DNA of 64,000 nt, taken from the NCBI GenBank assembly GCA_963969495.1, contig OZ018328.1, positions 132,094,468 to 132,158,467 of the forward strand, read 5' to 3'. Positions within the stretch are counted from its first letter, which is position 1. Every line of letters begins with the position of its first letter. The translations under genes and the position numbers were made by a program. Below the pieces are notes generated by a model. The model was not told the DNA's origin. It did no database searches and saw nothing but the letters and a program-made list of their open reading frames with translations. The DNA is from Ceratothoa steindachneri. Taxonomy: Eukaryota; Arthropoda; Malacostraca; Isopoda; Cymothoidae. Shown here piece by piece: positions 37,690 to 50,224 of this stretch.

Positions 37690-37862
37690 TTACTGAAATG
37701 TTGTGAAGTTTTTTGGTTGAAATTTTGTGAAGTTTTCTTGATAAAATGTTGTTTTTCTTGGTGGAATGTTGTGAAGTTTTTTGGTGATATTCTGTGAAGT
37801 TTTCTTGATGAAATGTTCCGATGTTTTCTTGGGGAAATGTTCTGAAATTTTCTTGGTGACAA
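37690..37862. repeat. ~24-bp minisatellite
   Basis: Units of the form GAAATGTTGTGAAGTTTT CTTG/TTGGT repeat about seven times with drift (starts include 37695 and 37719). The minus-strand open frame across it (NISPRKHRNISSRKL style) is a by-product of the 24-bp period. Confidence 0.85.
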
Positions 37863-37869
37863 ATAACTA

Positions 37870-40800
37870 TTTAACTGAAAAGTGACGTGGAAATTAGCAC
37901 TCAAATGTCAACTTTTAGTCACCTTTGTGGGGTACCATGTCTAGTGGTAACTAACTAAATTTACATGGTAACTGTTAACAAAAATGTGTTAACAATAATC
38001 CTTTTCAATTCAAAACAAAATCTTCCCTTGTGCTCCACCTGAATCCCCCGTGCAGGGTTCATCATTGATGGACCCCAAGGGGCTGCCCTGTGTACACTGC
38101 TTCACCTGGTACCTGGAAGAGGGACACACGTTCCCGGCTACAGTGTTTCCAGCAGTCTCGAACTAGGCTGATACTACCTGTGTTATATTCATTCTGGACC
38201 TTTCCATCTAACCTTTTTTTACCCCCTTTCCTTTACAACCCTCTTCTGTCATAATTTCTTGACCAGAGGCTAATATCGTAGGCTAGTCGCCGACCAGCTT
38301 TTGTCCATTCTTCTATGGTCAGGTCATGGTTCCGGTTGGATGTCTGAATACTTTCCACCCTATTTCCGTTCTACTTCTACTTTTCCACTTTTATCCTTTA
38401 ACATGCAGACAAGGAAATATCAGGTGACATCTTGAGGTTTGTGTGCCCTTCTGTCCTCAACATCTGCATTTTACCTTATGGGCCCCAATGCCTGTAGGAA
38501 GATTTACGGTTATACATGTATCTACCAAACATTTCACTTCCTCTAACTTAACTCCTTTCTTTACGGATCTCTTTTTACAAACGTTCTGCGAAAAACGGCC
38601 TCTTTACTATTTCGCTTAAAATTCCAGATCATAAATAGTTACTTTAACCCTTACCTTCAATGAGCTGGATGAGAAGAGCGCTGTGTCGCATTATCCTTCT
38701 TAGTGAGTGGAGTGGAGTAAACTTTAGTAACAGATGGGAACTGCCATCACACCAGAGTAGGTTGATTCAATCATCCAATCGAAAAAACAGAGGTCTAACC
38801 AAACAATACGATAGACACTAACAAAAATGTAAGGTAGAACTAGTGAAATAAGTTCAATGGTTATAGGCTTTAGCCATGTAAATTTGGTTATAACTTTTCC
38901 CAGCCGCTTATCGAGAAAAAGATACAAGCATCTGCCTCATCTCTCGTCCAACAAACACACCGACGGCAACCTTTGCTTCGGAAAAGTTCGGAAACATGGA
39001 TCCTATTTTGGCATTGGCTTCACTATTACGATCTCATTGTTTCATCATGACCAGTTTAATGTGGATGGAAATAGGAGGATTTTTCCCCAACACAAGAGCA
39101 TTGTGCTCTATCTACACTGGGGCTATCCGGCTGCAGGGCTGAGCTTCCCTGCTTTGCTTTATCACTGCTATTTGGTGAGCACAAAAAGTAAAGGGTGCTT
39201 AAAATATTTCCCCTGCAACCTAAGCAAATATCTCAACATCATGAAGTCACCTAATACTTTCCACATGGAGTCATCATATTTAATCATTTCAAACAAGATT
39301 TTTATATTTCAATAATGTTCTTTCAAGTGTACGCAATGACCAATATGAATAGATTGGTTGATTGGCTGCTGTTGTGAGGCAGCACTGCTTTCAACTTCTC
39401 GTAAGAACTGTCAATGAACAGTGGCTATTTATTTGGCTGGTGTCTCAATCTTATCGGTTCAAACAGAGATCTTACATCAATACTAAAGCACAGAGATTCG
39501 GACAATATCATATATGAGAGAACATGATTCTTAATATAACTAACAAAATTTTGGTGTTATGATGAAAAGAGTGCTAACATCGTAATCGATATGCTAGAAA
39601 ATATAATATGAAAAATCAAGTAAAATATTTTCGTTCCATAGTGAAATATTTGTTTTTCTTAAATAAATCATATCGGCTAAAACTTTGGAAATAATCTTGC
39701 AGATGATAAAAAATATATAGATGCATACATAGACCCCGGTTAAGTAAAATGTCCAACTATATGGCATATTCCGGGCAGATTTTTAGGATTCTTCTAGTTT
39801 TCTTTTATTCACTCGTGATTCTGCATTACTACTTTGTTTCCTGAAAGTCTTGACACACATGAAATATCACAATGGTCTCCTCGTTCACCAGACCTTACCC
39901 GAGTGAACAGCGCATCATATATGAATGCGCTCAAATGAACGGAAATTTGTAGTTAATGCATCGGGTTCATCGGGTGAATCTCCAAAAGCGCATCGAACTT
40001 TGCATTATAAAGGGTGGAAATCATAATAAAGATGTAATTTATTCATATTTAAATTAAATAAAATGGAATTCAAATTGAATAAAATGTAGGGAAAATTAAA
40101 TCCAAATTAGTTTATTTTTTTATTGAAAATATGCATTTTGCTTGTGTCCAGACTTTAGGGACACCCTGTTGATGTATTAATTCCAATGCTGGATTCGAGA
40201 AGATCCATTTGAGTACCCAGGAGACCATTGGTTCCAGAATCCTAACGGGAAGCCCATTTTACTACATAAATGAGTAATTATAATTGTTCTTTTAAGTAAT
40301 TGAATCCGCTCACCTTTCTTCCAATATACGAGTACGTGCGCTGGAAGGGGATGCATTTCTAGGATCTTCTCCTTTTGTGTGGGTCAGAACTTAGAGTTAT
40401 GAATAAAAATATTAAACTCAAAAGAAGAATTCCGATGAAGGGCTACTTTTTTAGAATCCAAACTCCATATGAAACCCTCATCCAATTTCATTGAAAGTCT
40501 AACAACCACTTCCTATCTGAGATTTAGCCATAACATTATAATCGCAATTCAAATACTTATTGGGTAATTGGAATTTTCTATGAGACCGGAAAATAATAGC
40601 GTAGGACACGACCTGAAGACCATTCAAAGGAAACGCATTGTCTGTTTATGGAAATCATCTAGTGAGCAATTTTCGCAAAGGCTTACTCTGTAAACCAGCA
40701 AAATGGCTGGTAGAAATAAAAGCGAATGACAGGCCAATTTGAGCGTCCTTGGATATGAGGTCCTCTAAGCCCCCTATTTACATACAATAACGCCCTTAGA

Positions 40801-41920
40801 TGCGATCTTTGCATAAAGGCCAAATGGCGTCCCTCAGAATGCTTTGTAAACGCTTCTTGGGCCTAATTCGGCCCATAAATAGTGGTCGGTCTGGGCCATA
40901 ATATGAAAAAGATTCCAGTGATATTGCAATGAGCGTGATATGTGTTTATGTAAACGAGCGAGTGTGGCTTGAATATCCGGCTCATTTTCGGATGATGCTT
41001 CTCGATTTCCTAAGTATCTAAACAAACTTGAGTGCCAAATGATAATACTTCCAAAATTAACAATATATTCCCTCCTTAAATTCTAAATGAGTAATATCAT
41101 GCTTTTAATTATTAGATTCCGATCTATAGAATTACTGAAAACTTGAAAAATCCTGTAATAAACACCTCATATCCTACTCTTCAGTGATGGCAAGTGTAAA
41201 CTGAATAGTACAAATGAAATTTGAGAATGAATTACTTAAAATGGTCCTCCCTTAGCCACTATAATATAGATATAATTCTACTTTTGATACGAGGAGGAAT
41301 ATTTGTCGTTAAATATATAGGGATAACGGGCTGAGTATGAATAAAAGTTTTTAAATTTTCAATTTTGAAGTTGAAGAAATGTTTTCTATGTAAATCGATT
41401 TTCATTTCTTCCTCGGTGAATTCGCTGAAGTTCTACATCATTTTTTAGGATCATATATCTCGGTTGAACTTAAAAAATAGCTGCAACGAGGATACTTTAC
41501 ATGAAATAAAAAAATAATCGGAACGAATGGAAAGGGTATCGACTGCTATAACAAAATAACTTCCTTCGTCTTAATTTTTTGAAGCCAGATGGTTCATTCA
41601 CACTCTTATTAACATGCTTACACAAAATGGCTTAAGTGTTAAAATAAACAGGTGTATAACCTACTTAGAGATACTCGTATCATGACAACTGTGAAACCAT
41701 AAAAATATCCGTATTCATCCTTAATAGGTGAGAGAAGAAGCAAATTATATTCCTATGGAAACAAGTAGATTCAAAGGTGTGCAAGGATTTGAAAATCCGA
41801 ACACACCTACAATTAAATATGAGATAAAATGCAAAAATGGCAATGTGGGATTTTTTAACCACCCAATCTTTATTAAATCGAATCAAGTTGTTCTTGCTTC
41901 TGTAATGAGTGGGTCGATTC
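37870..41920. other. No recognisable gene; one unassigned 152-codon frame
   Basis: A plus-strand frame at 38857-39315 is the longest here (152 codons) but has no recognisable domain and normal AT-rich composition; it is likely chance. A block at 38030-38520 is richer in GC and may be an old interspersed repeat, without a match I can name. A possible single transposon terminus at about 40141-40168 is listed separately. Confidence 0.45.
40141..40168 (-). repeat. Isolated mariner-like terminal repeat
   Basis: TTGTGTCCAGACTTTAGGGA followed by CACCCTG; read inward on the minus strand it begins CAGGGTGTCCCTAAAGTCTG. Ends of this type (GGGTGTCC.TAAAGTCTGGAC) occur on some arthropod Tc1/mariner elements. 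No partner end or transposase was found nearby, so this may be a solo remnant or coincidence. Confidence 0.35.
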
Positions 41921-41929
41921 TTGGATAAC

Positions 41930-42295
41930 CGATGGATGCATACGACCTCAAATTGGAAACATAATGAAGGATGCCGAGTTTGAGAAGACTATGAACGAAA
42001 TAGAAAAGAAAGCTTAGATTTATTTCAAATTACTTGTTAGTAACTTTCTCGGAAAGCAAGGGAGTCCCGAGTATGAAGCCATAATTAGTAGTCTCTTGGA
42101 GAGCTTCAAGAAACTGGGAGCTTGGATTATATTTCGGAAGATTGTGGAGATTAGAGTAAGGAACAAGGTGAAAAGTTCCATCAGAATATCTGAATAATAA
42201 AAGAAAGGTATCAAAGTCACTGGGACATCAACATGATGGCCAATTATTGTTGGAGTTTGTAAAAGAATAAACCTGGAGCCACACATAAGAGAATA
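41930..42295 (+). pseudogene. Family Z relic, C-terminal piece
   Basis: Reads GCIRPQIGNIMKDAEFEKTM, NEIEKKA, a stop (Trp expected), ISFKLLVSNFLGKQGSPEY, EAIISSLLESFKKLGA, then after a frameshift LDYISEDCGD, KEQGEKFHQNI, KERYQSHWDINMMANYCWSL. It aligns block by block with the C-termini of the copies at 52.5 kb and 56.8 kb (for example ERYQSHWDINMMANYCW against RRYQRSYNENVMGNYIW). The blocks are about 50% similar, so it is a diverged subfamily. The N-terminal portion is not found upstream. Molecular function unknown; see the 56.8 kb entry for the fuller architecture. Confidence 0.75.
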
Positions 42296-43737
42296 ACACT
42301 TAAGTCGACTTTTCTTAATAATTAATAGTCCAATGTAAGTGTTTTGTTTATTATAAAAGGTTCTACTTAATTTATCGTGTGTTTTAATCAATCTTAGTTT
42401 AGTATTTTAGCTTTTGATCCAGTTTTAGCTCCTTGTATCTAACTGTCAACACGATGTATGCAAAAATGGACTACGAAGAAGAACATAATATTGGATATTG
42501 CCCATATCTTCCAAGGAAGGAGAAATTGACCTGTTAGATGAAAATTATTATCATTGTCGAGTTTTAGCGAAGTCAATTTATATAGAATTAGTTATAAAAC
42601 CGCAAAAAATAAAAAAAAATATCTTCAAACTTGGCCACTGCACTGATCTGCGTGACTTTTTATGTCTGAAATGTTTTAAATGATTTTATATGTTATTTTC
42701 GCGCTGAATTCAAATCTGCAATCAGAATTTGCAGATCAGGTCTAGTGTTTTCATACAACACTTTTAGTTTTATGCATTTTCACCTTTCAATGCAGATTTT
42801 TGTGTAAATGCTCTAATTCCTCTTCGTTTTTCAACAAGTTTTCTTCCATAACTTGAGATTTTTGATTGAAGAGTTATCAGAGAAGTGTATCACAAGATTA
42901 GAGCTATTTATTATTTTTCAAATCACTCAGCATAAATAGAAAATGCAAAAATGAAACCAATAGGTTTTGCTTTGTATGTGGCAAAGTTGCGCTGCCTGGG
43001 CAACAATCGAACATCACACCATTTGTAAACGCCCACTACCATGCCTACATATTTTGGCATAAAGATGGAATATCAGGACACGGAGTTTGCTCTTCACACA
43101 TGTTGACGAACATGTTTCGAATGCTTCAGAAATTGGTACAAGTAAAGCCTGAAAGTATATACTTTTTTGTATACTTATGGTGTGGAGGAATGGAAAGGAC
43201 CATGTGACGGATTGGTACTTCTGCATAACGAACTTACAAGGTAGGTAATTTCATGCAACCTTTGGCTAATTTTCCAACATAGAGATGCACAATTTGTGAG
43301 AATTGGAAGGTTCTCCAAATTTAAAAGCTACTTAGCGTATATAAGTGAAAACCATTTCCATTCAAATGCTTATAAGGGTTTAATGAACTACTGTTGTGAG
43401 AAGAAAAGTTTAAATTTTGGTTGCCAATTGGTTACTAAATAAAATGTAGGAACTTAGAGTGTTTTATAACTTGAAGAACAGCTAATATTTTCATTAGAAT
43501 CAAATGCATCTTGTCTACAAAAGTTAGGAAACTAGTGTTGTCTTGTTTTTATTTAAACATTGTTAAAATTACCTTGAATGTCTATCTTTTTTTCATGAGT
43601 AAACAAGAAAATGAAACACGTTTTTATATGTTGGCCAGAAAATCCTGATTCATTTAGAAAGCGGAAAGAAAACAACCAAATTTTATAGAGCAACACTAAC
43701 ATTAATTCTTCAAAATAAAGTCCATCAATCTCTATGA

Positions 43738-44348
43738 GAGGGGCGGGCAATCTCCCGCCCGCGAAGGTCTAGCGTCTGGCCCGCCACGTTGCTTGGCATT
43801 AATATTGCAATCCGGCCCGCGAAACCCCAGCCCCCCTCACCCCCAAAATAAATAAATTCTGCCAAACAGTATCTGTCTCAGCAAGCTCGTAGAGGGTGAG
43901 GGGAATGAGTCTTACGTCTGGCAGTGAAAATGATTAAACAATGAGACAAAAAATGCATTTTCCTCACTGATACGAAAGATTTCACCTATACCAAAGTTGT
44001 AGAGGAGGCAATTCTAAATATAAAATGCTTATGACTTTTTCTGCTGCGATGAATCCTTTTTCCGCGACCTCGTCCTCCCTTCTAGCAATTTTCGAAAATA
44101 CATTGCGCATGTTAAACGCATCGTGGCTATGTTTAGCAGCACCTACTGTTGGAACAGCTCTTTTCCAAAATGAAGTAAACGAAATCTCACCTTCGCTCCA
44201 AACTCTCGGACAGCCACTTCCATGACATTCTTCTGTTGTCTACCTTATCCATCAAGCCGGACCTTGAAACACTTCTTCATGGCAAGCAACACCAGCCATC
44301 TCACTGATTTGTATGTTTTTCAATAAAATGATTGTATAATGTATTCTA

Positions 44349-44416
<68 letters not shown>

Positions 44417-44507
44417 TCCCTTTGGAGATTTTGTTTGTCAATAATGCCCGCGGCCGGCTCCCAAAAGTCTCATCTGGCCCTTACTCTGAAAAGGTTGCCC
44501 ACCCCTG
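43738..44507. mobile_element. hAT element, non-autonomous, nested in the mariner
   Basis: Left end GAGGGGCGGGCAATCTCCC; right end inward CAGGGGTGGGCAACCTTTTC: the classic hAT CAGGGGTGGGCAA terminus with a C to G change at the left. Flanks CTCTATGA and CTCTACAA share six of eight positions, consistent with an 8-bp duplication. Subterminal GGCCCGC-rich blocks occur at both ends. No transposase was recognised inside; an open frame at 44025-44225 has no match. A (TA)n tract has expanded at 44350-44414. Confidence 0.85.
44350..44414. repeat. (TA)n microsatellite, about 65 bp
   Basis: Pure TA repeat inside the nested hAT element. Confidence 0.97.
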
Positions 44508-45403
44508 CTCTACAATCATCTTACAGCGATCAGCCAGCATCTGAATCTGTCCCAAATACCAGTCAGCTGGCTTTGAATAAAAAAAATATAAACAAGATTG
44601 CTTCCCTCCATCAAAAGTGTTGAATCACTGGTTGCAGAGGAAGTGCGCCATGAGCGGAATAGGCCATAGTCCCTCGGAGCAGCATCGGGACTGGATGGTG
44701 GATGTGGAAAAATAACAGCACCGTCCATCTGTTTGAACTTCTCCATAGTCAACCTTGGAGTGTGTGGCCTCGCAGTGTCTTGCTGAAACAAAGTCTGGCC
44801 TCGAATAATCAAAGCAGGATACTTCTTCTTTAGTTTGTCGTACGCGCGGTCTAGCTGCTGCCAATACAGTTTACCATTGATGGTGCAACCATGTGAAACA
44901 AGATCGAAATCCAGTACTCCTTGGAAATTCCACCAGATTAGGTTATTGAGAAGTTGGCTGAAAATCTCTACTCTACGGGCAGCTTGTGCTTTGGTGAGGT
45001 TATATGGATCCAATCGGGGCTTTTGCGAACAAAATCCATTTGATGCAATCGATTTAGCCCAAGATCACGGCTGCTTGAGAAGGTTCAACTTTCGATGCTG
45101 ACACTAAAGCCTCGCTGTCAAAGATTGATTGTCGGCCGGAACGTGGTTGATCGTCATTGGTAAGATCCCCGGAGTTAAAACGTCTGTACCACCTTAAGAC
45201 CTTAGTCTGATTGACTGTCACTTCTCCTTCAGTATCGCAAATTTCCTTCACAGCAACTCCTGTAGAAAGTTTTCACTTGTAACAGTAGCGAATCAAAACT
45301 ATAATAGCACTTTCTTTTAAACTCATTTCTGTCAGTTGGGGCTTACACAAAGAGAAATAAACTGAGCAGGTACAACAAACAACTGCAGCGTAAGCAGTCT
45401 GGT

Positions 45404-45535
45404 AGTCGAATGATTTAAGCTAACCTAACCTAATGTAATCGAATGAGTGAGGCTAACTTAATCTAATGTAGTCGAATGAGTAAGGCTAACCTAACTTAAT
45501 GTAGTTGAATGAGTAAGGCTAACCTAACCTAATGT
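45404..45535. repeat. 33-bp tandem repeat (four units) in the mariner 5' region
   Basis: Units start with GAATGA(G/T) at 45408, 45441, 45474 and 45507, each containing AAGGCTAACCTAACCTAATG. They lie between the mariner's terminal repeat and its transposase start. The core is CCTAACCTAA, i.e. TTAGGTTAGG on the other strand, the same as two arthropod telomere words, though here as part of a 33-bp unit. Confidence 0.9.
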
Positions 45536-45884
45536 TAGTGTTGCTCCATAAAATTTTGTTGTTTTTTTTCCTCTTCCTAAGTGAGTCAGGACTTTCTGGC
45601 CAACCATATAAATACACAGATGTGCCTTCTGCTATAAAACCAATCCCCCATGGATCAGGTATTGCAGTTCCAAAATTAACTGAAAGCTTAGATCTGGATA
45701 AAGTCAGTGAGGATGAGATTAACAATGAGGACAACTCTGAAACATACAGTCTACCATAATCTAGTTTTAATGAACCCAAACCATTAACACAAGCACAATT
45801 CAATGACCTCCCCCTAAACCACACTAATAGCTTGGTAGGGAAAATTAGGATTTTTCGGTTCTCTGTGAATCAATTTTATGAAAC

Positions 45885-46140
45885 TTTTCCCAGCTGGTCT
45901 GGACAATATGGGAGGAAATTTCTTTTCAGGAAAAGACATTTTAGGAAATTTATTGGGAAAAGACATTCAGGAATTTTTTATTAGGAAAACATTTCAGAAA
46001 ATTTATAAGTAAAAGATATTCGAGGGAATGATTTTTTTCCGAGAAAAAACATTTCAAGAAATTTGTTTTCAGGAAAGACATTTCAAGAAATTTGTTATTA
46101 GTAAAAACATTTAAGGAAATTGAACAGGAAAATATGTTTC
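45885..46140. repeat. Degenerate ~27-33-bp minisatellite
   Basis: About eight units around AGGAAATTT.TTTTCAGGAA and AAGACATTTCAAGAAATTTG, with strong drift in length and sequence. It directly follows the end of recognisable family Z coding sequence. Confidence 0.85.
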
Positions 46141-46243
46141 AAGAAATATATCATAAGCAAATTCAAAACTTTTTATCTGCAGTCACATAGGCTTCTTTCA
46201 TATATTCGCATGTACTTCATTCCGTCCATACATAACCCAACAC

Positions 46244-46245
<2 letters not shown>

Positions 46246-46309
<64 letters not shown>
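46246..46309. repeat. (TA)n microsatellite, about 64 bp
   Basis: Pure TA repeat. Confidence 0.97.
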
Positions 46310-46311
<2 letters not shown>

Positions 46312-46314
46312 TAA

Positions 46315-49300
46315 GTTACATCGTGTGCTCACTGTTGTGAAAATGAATGCCATATGTAAATTATGTAAATCATAAAGTAAACAGTACAATTCATGTCAAG
46401 AGTTGAAATAAACGGGTTATATTTCTCTTGTTTTTTTAGGCTTTAGGGTGAATGTACAGATGCGTGGTTGAGCAGGATGAATTTGAAATGCAAATCTAAC
46501 GGTGTTGAGTTTTGTTAGAACCGTCAGACCTCATTTTCGTACTGTGGAAGAGCATGTGTTTTAGAGCTGTGGCCGAAGTCATTACAGCCGACTTACAACT
46601 TTCCTCTTTCATCACATTCGCACACACATACACAATCGTACATACATACATGCTCAAAGCTTTCACACTTTTAAATTGTAATTGACATCATTAGATCCTG
46701 ATAGAAAAGTGATATCTTTTCACACTGTAATTTAAACGTTTGGGGGATTTTGAAATTACATTATTTTTATTCATAGAGAGTGTGCTGGCGTAGAAGTGGT
46801 TATGTTGAAGTGTATTATCAAGATTAACCTGATTACTAAAGATTTCAGCTCCTCGTTTGTCACTTAGACCTTAGACTTAGGGACAAAGGAGCATCGAACA
46901 TTAAGTGTTTTATTTTATTATAAAAAATTAAAACCGTTTTGTTTAAAAGGAAAGTCAATTTATATTCAATGTATATATTATTTACATCTATTCAGCAAAG
47001 TAGTTTCTATTATTATTGGAAATGCCTTTCCATTTTTTAATTAAATAGTGGATAATTTTCTTGAAAAATTCATGAGGTTTTGATGAGATACAGACATATA
47101 TGATTTCATATCATTTTCCTCTTTCTTCCTATCAAAGGTAACTTAGCCATTTAGGTGATGTTGTAATGATTAAAATAAATAGCAATCAGATATTGCAAGG
47201 TCCAGTGAATGTGGAAGATGAGGAGGAACTCCCTTACCTAACACACTCATTTCTCATTGGTCAAACTTACCACGAGTAAGTGTAGATTGTCATGGAGGAG
47301 AAGGACAACACCATTTCGGTTGACTGGTGAAGGAAGTGTATGTTCAAGAGCTTCATTTATACGTTAGAATTAGTTATTAAACAGGTAAGTATTAACTGTT
47401 TCCATATTAATGAGATCGTAGTGAAAACTTCTTTCAGCTCCCACCAATTTCAAAATATATACTTCTGCTTTTGGGGGCCATGTCTCGGAGTAAGAATATT
47501 TTTTGATTGCATTCAAGACATTGTTTATTGCGCTTAATATTGTGCAAAGAGACTTCTTTCCATCTCTCTTAGCAATATTGTCCAGAAATGGCTCCGGGCA
47601 TTTTACGCCAATACAGATGAAGCAATATTCACATGCTGTAAACGTTATCCCTCATACAATTTACTAGCTTAAAATTTCTTAGGTATTGCTAGATTATAAA
47701 AAGCCAGACATGATTATTGCTTAAAAAGTCTTGGGAACCACTATAGTTATCTTTAAACAGCATAAAGCAAATTTAGAACAATGTCTACAACTCCAAGAAG
47801 CATATATTTTTAAATCATTTAAAAAGGAAATGAATTTGTTTACAATCTAAAAGGAAGAAAGACCGGGAAAAGACACAATGGGAAGTGGGAGTTATGTTAT
47901 ATCATGGTGAGTTGAAACCATGAAAAATTGTAGGAGAATAGCTGGAATGCCAGATTTGTTTTTGACTTAGAATACTATCTGTCCAAAAGACACTTTATGT
48001 GGTTTTCTTCTACACATCATCAGCCTAAATGAAGATATGGATGTAATGTTTGTTAAATTAAAAGATGTTACCAGAGTGCGAAACGAGGTCATAGGTGAGG
48101 ATTTAAACATCGTATATATATGGTTTTAACATATGCTTTTGTGTTATGAATCCCTCAACCTATGCAGATACTGTTAAACCACTTCTGACAACTATAAATT
48201 GTATAAGGTTTGGTGGCTGTGCATAAGGCTCATAGCAACAGCATTCAAGGATGTAATAGAGACTTTTTGAAGTCATATCCTCAGGAATTTATGTGAAGAG
48301 AAAGACATAAGCAAGACACTCTTCATGCCTTCTGCGGGTCATTTGCTGCTCAATATAAATTTAACCAAATTTCTTATTAAATTATTTACTTTTTAATAGT
48401 AATATCCTTTTTCACGTTCTTTCTTTGTTTATTTAAATATTTAATAATTAAATTTTATTTATCTCTGCGCCCGTGAGAAGGTGTTAGATGTATTAAGGAC
48501 AATGATACGGGAGGTGAGATCTAAATGAGTACGTGCCTTCCTAGCCCTAACACCTGCTATATATCTTTCACATATTTACATTGACAATTTCTGATATAAG
48601 TGAACTATTTTTTAACTTTATATATGTACACTTGTCCAAATTAGTCATGCCACATTTTTCAAAATGTTTCGGAGAAACGTGAGTTAACTAGAAATATTTG
48701 TGTTGCCATGTAATTATATTTTTTCACAAAAAGTTAGTTTGCAAAATTAATTATAAAGAAAAAAAATAGGCAAATGGTAATGCAAATATTTTGGGGATAT
48801 CCATGATTGAAAAGTAAATAAATACATAAAGTTAATTAAGCTGTCAAAAGGAGAAATTCGGCATCTTTGTTTTGAAATAAAACCGTTTTAAATGTTTTGA
48901 CAGTAGTGCTTTAAATACCAAATTTAATTTATTTTAATGGTAAAAAATGGTATCGAGTTTATTTATAAATATAGCCCAAACAATTCATCTCTCATCAAAT
49001 GATAATATATTAATCTGTTACTCTCTGAACGAAATTCAGCGGAAAGTTTGACATGTCTAATTGTGGCAGCTGTACACCATTGGATCTTATATGAAAGCAC
49101 AAAATAGTTCTTTAAACGATCAGGCTCCAAATGTTTCATGGGTGTACAGTCATATACACTAAAACTACAAATCAAGGGAAATAACTTAAGACAACGTAAT
49201 GTAGTACAGTCAAGAATTTTGAAAATACTGAGAAAGGGACTTTTGTTTTTAGGTTAGTTTCAAACAAAAAAGCCACAACTTGATTAAAACTGGAGACTCA

Positions 49301-49905
49301 AGAAAAAAAAGGGGAAAGATTTCAATTTCAACGTATTGTGAAAATCTTGTATGATTATTTTATTGTTGTTTACACTAAGGATGAATTTGGCAAATTCTCT
49401 GAAACAAATGAAACCATTTTCATCTAATAAGAAACAGCTGTAAATAATACAGTTGTAAATGAGGAGCCGGTATTGAATATTGAAAAATCAAATGGTTAAA
49501 TATCGAAGGTTATTCATCGGAGCGGGAAGAAGTTATCGCGAAAGAGTGAAACACATTATTTCGTATTTCCAATAAAGGAGGGAACGTTCCTTCCGATTAG
49601 AAAATCGTGATTATCACGATAATATTAAAAAAAAAATCAGTCTACTAGTAATTATATACTACCACCTAATTATATACTAATTAACCTGACATAAATTAAT
49701 ATAAAATTTATGAAAACTATAATTATGAAAAATGGTCCAACATATTAATCACCATAATCCAAAAGACCACACTCACTATGGTTAGCAGCAGTGCAATCTT
49801 GTTTGACCTCTATTTGTCAATTTCTCGCGCCCCCCTCCCCAATAATTCAAGAATGGGATTCTATATAAGGAATTGTTAACACAACAGAAATAAAGATACG
49901 TCGAG
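46315..49905. other. AT-rich DNA, no recognisable gene
   Basis: Short low-complexity frames only. No motif from family Z or the transposases was recognised. Confidence 0.5.
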
Positions 49906-49914
49906 AGACAAAAA

Positions 49915-50220
49915 GAATCAAGGTAATCACTTCCAGATCACACAGGTAAAGATAATCTCTCCTAAAAATGAACTAGTAAAGATTGCCCCTCCCAAAATGA
50001 ACCAGGAAAGTTAACTCATCTCCAAAAGGAACAAATAAAGATAATCCTTCCAACTATTTACAAGAAAAGGTAATCTATCTTAGGTCAAACTAGTAAAGAT
50101 AATCCCTCCAAAAAATGACTAATTAAAGATAAGCCCTCCCAGGTCACCCTACTAAAAATAATCACTCTAGGTCAGGCTAGTAAAGATAATCCTTCCTCAA
50201 AATTGACCAAGTTCAGATGA
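49915..50220. repeat. ~30-bp minisatellite, about ten units
   Basis: Units of the form AACTAGTAAAGATAATCCCT CCCAAAATG, with starts spaced about 28-32 bp (for example 49945, 49976, 50033, 50092, 50122). Variants include AGGTCA- and CCAGGTCACC-bearing units. Confidence 0.88.
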
Positions 50221-50224
50221 CCTC

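Larger units (their letters stand above)
43698..45326 (-). pseudogene. Mariner transposase split by a hAT insertion
   Basis: Minus strand from ATG at 45326: MSLKESAIIVLIRYCYK, VAVKEICDTEGEVTVNQTKV, LRWYRRFNSGDLTNDDQPRS (DNA-binding region, AT-hook-like PRSGR), then DPYNLTKAQAARRVEIFSQL. A deletion removes the block with the first catalytic Asp, joining directly to IWWNFQGVLDFDLVSHG. LFQQDTARPHTPRL keeps the second Asp and PPSSPDAAPRDYGLF keeps the third. Frameshifts follow. The C-terminus ADRCKMIVE stops at 44508 where the hAT begins, and the last residues IEIDGLYFEE lie on its far side at 43705-43735. A decayed, non-autonomous copy. Confidence 0.85.
43627..45608 (-). mobile_element. Mariner element inserted in the family Z exon, itself carrying a hAT insertion
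   Basis: The two ends form a long inverted repeat of about 85 bp: left TATGTTGGCCAGAAAATCCT, right (inward) TATGGTTGGCCAGAAAGTCC, continuing through AACAAC(C)AAATTTTAT.GAG and CAACACTAACATTA. TA flanks at 43625-43626 and 45609-45610. Net length without the nested 770-bp hAT and its duplicated target is about 1.2 kb, close to a normal mariner. Transposase on the minus strand. Confidence 0.88.
42945..45840 (+). pseudogene. Family Z relic, N-terminal and middle parts, interrupted by a mariner
   Basis: Exon 1 (about 42945-43240): NRFCFVCGKVALPGQQSNIT, HYHAY, then frame-shifted YFGIKMEYQDTEFALHTC and, after another shift, MVWRNGKDHVTDWYFCITN. It ends CAAG with donor GTAGGT. A pyrimidine tract and CATGAG acceptor lead to exon 2 at 43600 (VNKKMKHVF). 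This is cut at 43626 by the mariner (43627-45608) and resumes at 45609 as KYTDVPSAIKPIPHGSGIAV, then NEPKPLTQAQFNDL. With one TA target copy counted, the frame is continuous across the insertion, so the mariner hit a coding exon. Paired CxxC motifs resemble a zinc-binding N-terminus. Coding similarity ends near 45840, before a minisatellite. Confidence 0.75.

Noticed and set aside
37545..37904. Minus-strand repeat protein (ISPRK/SQHF units)
   Set aside because: The repeat follows a 24-bp minisatellite, which gives an eight-codon period automatically.
38857..39315. 152-codon open frame as a possible gene
   Set aside because: No recognisable domain, no splice or start context, and AT-rich residue usage; chance cannot be excluded.
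44025..44225. 66-codon open frame inside the nested hAT element as its transposase
   Set aside because: No hAT motif (RW, HxL, or C-terminal dimerisation block) on either strand; the element is too short to be autonomous.
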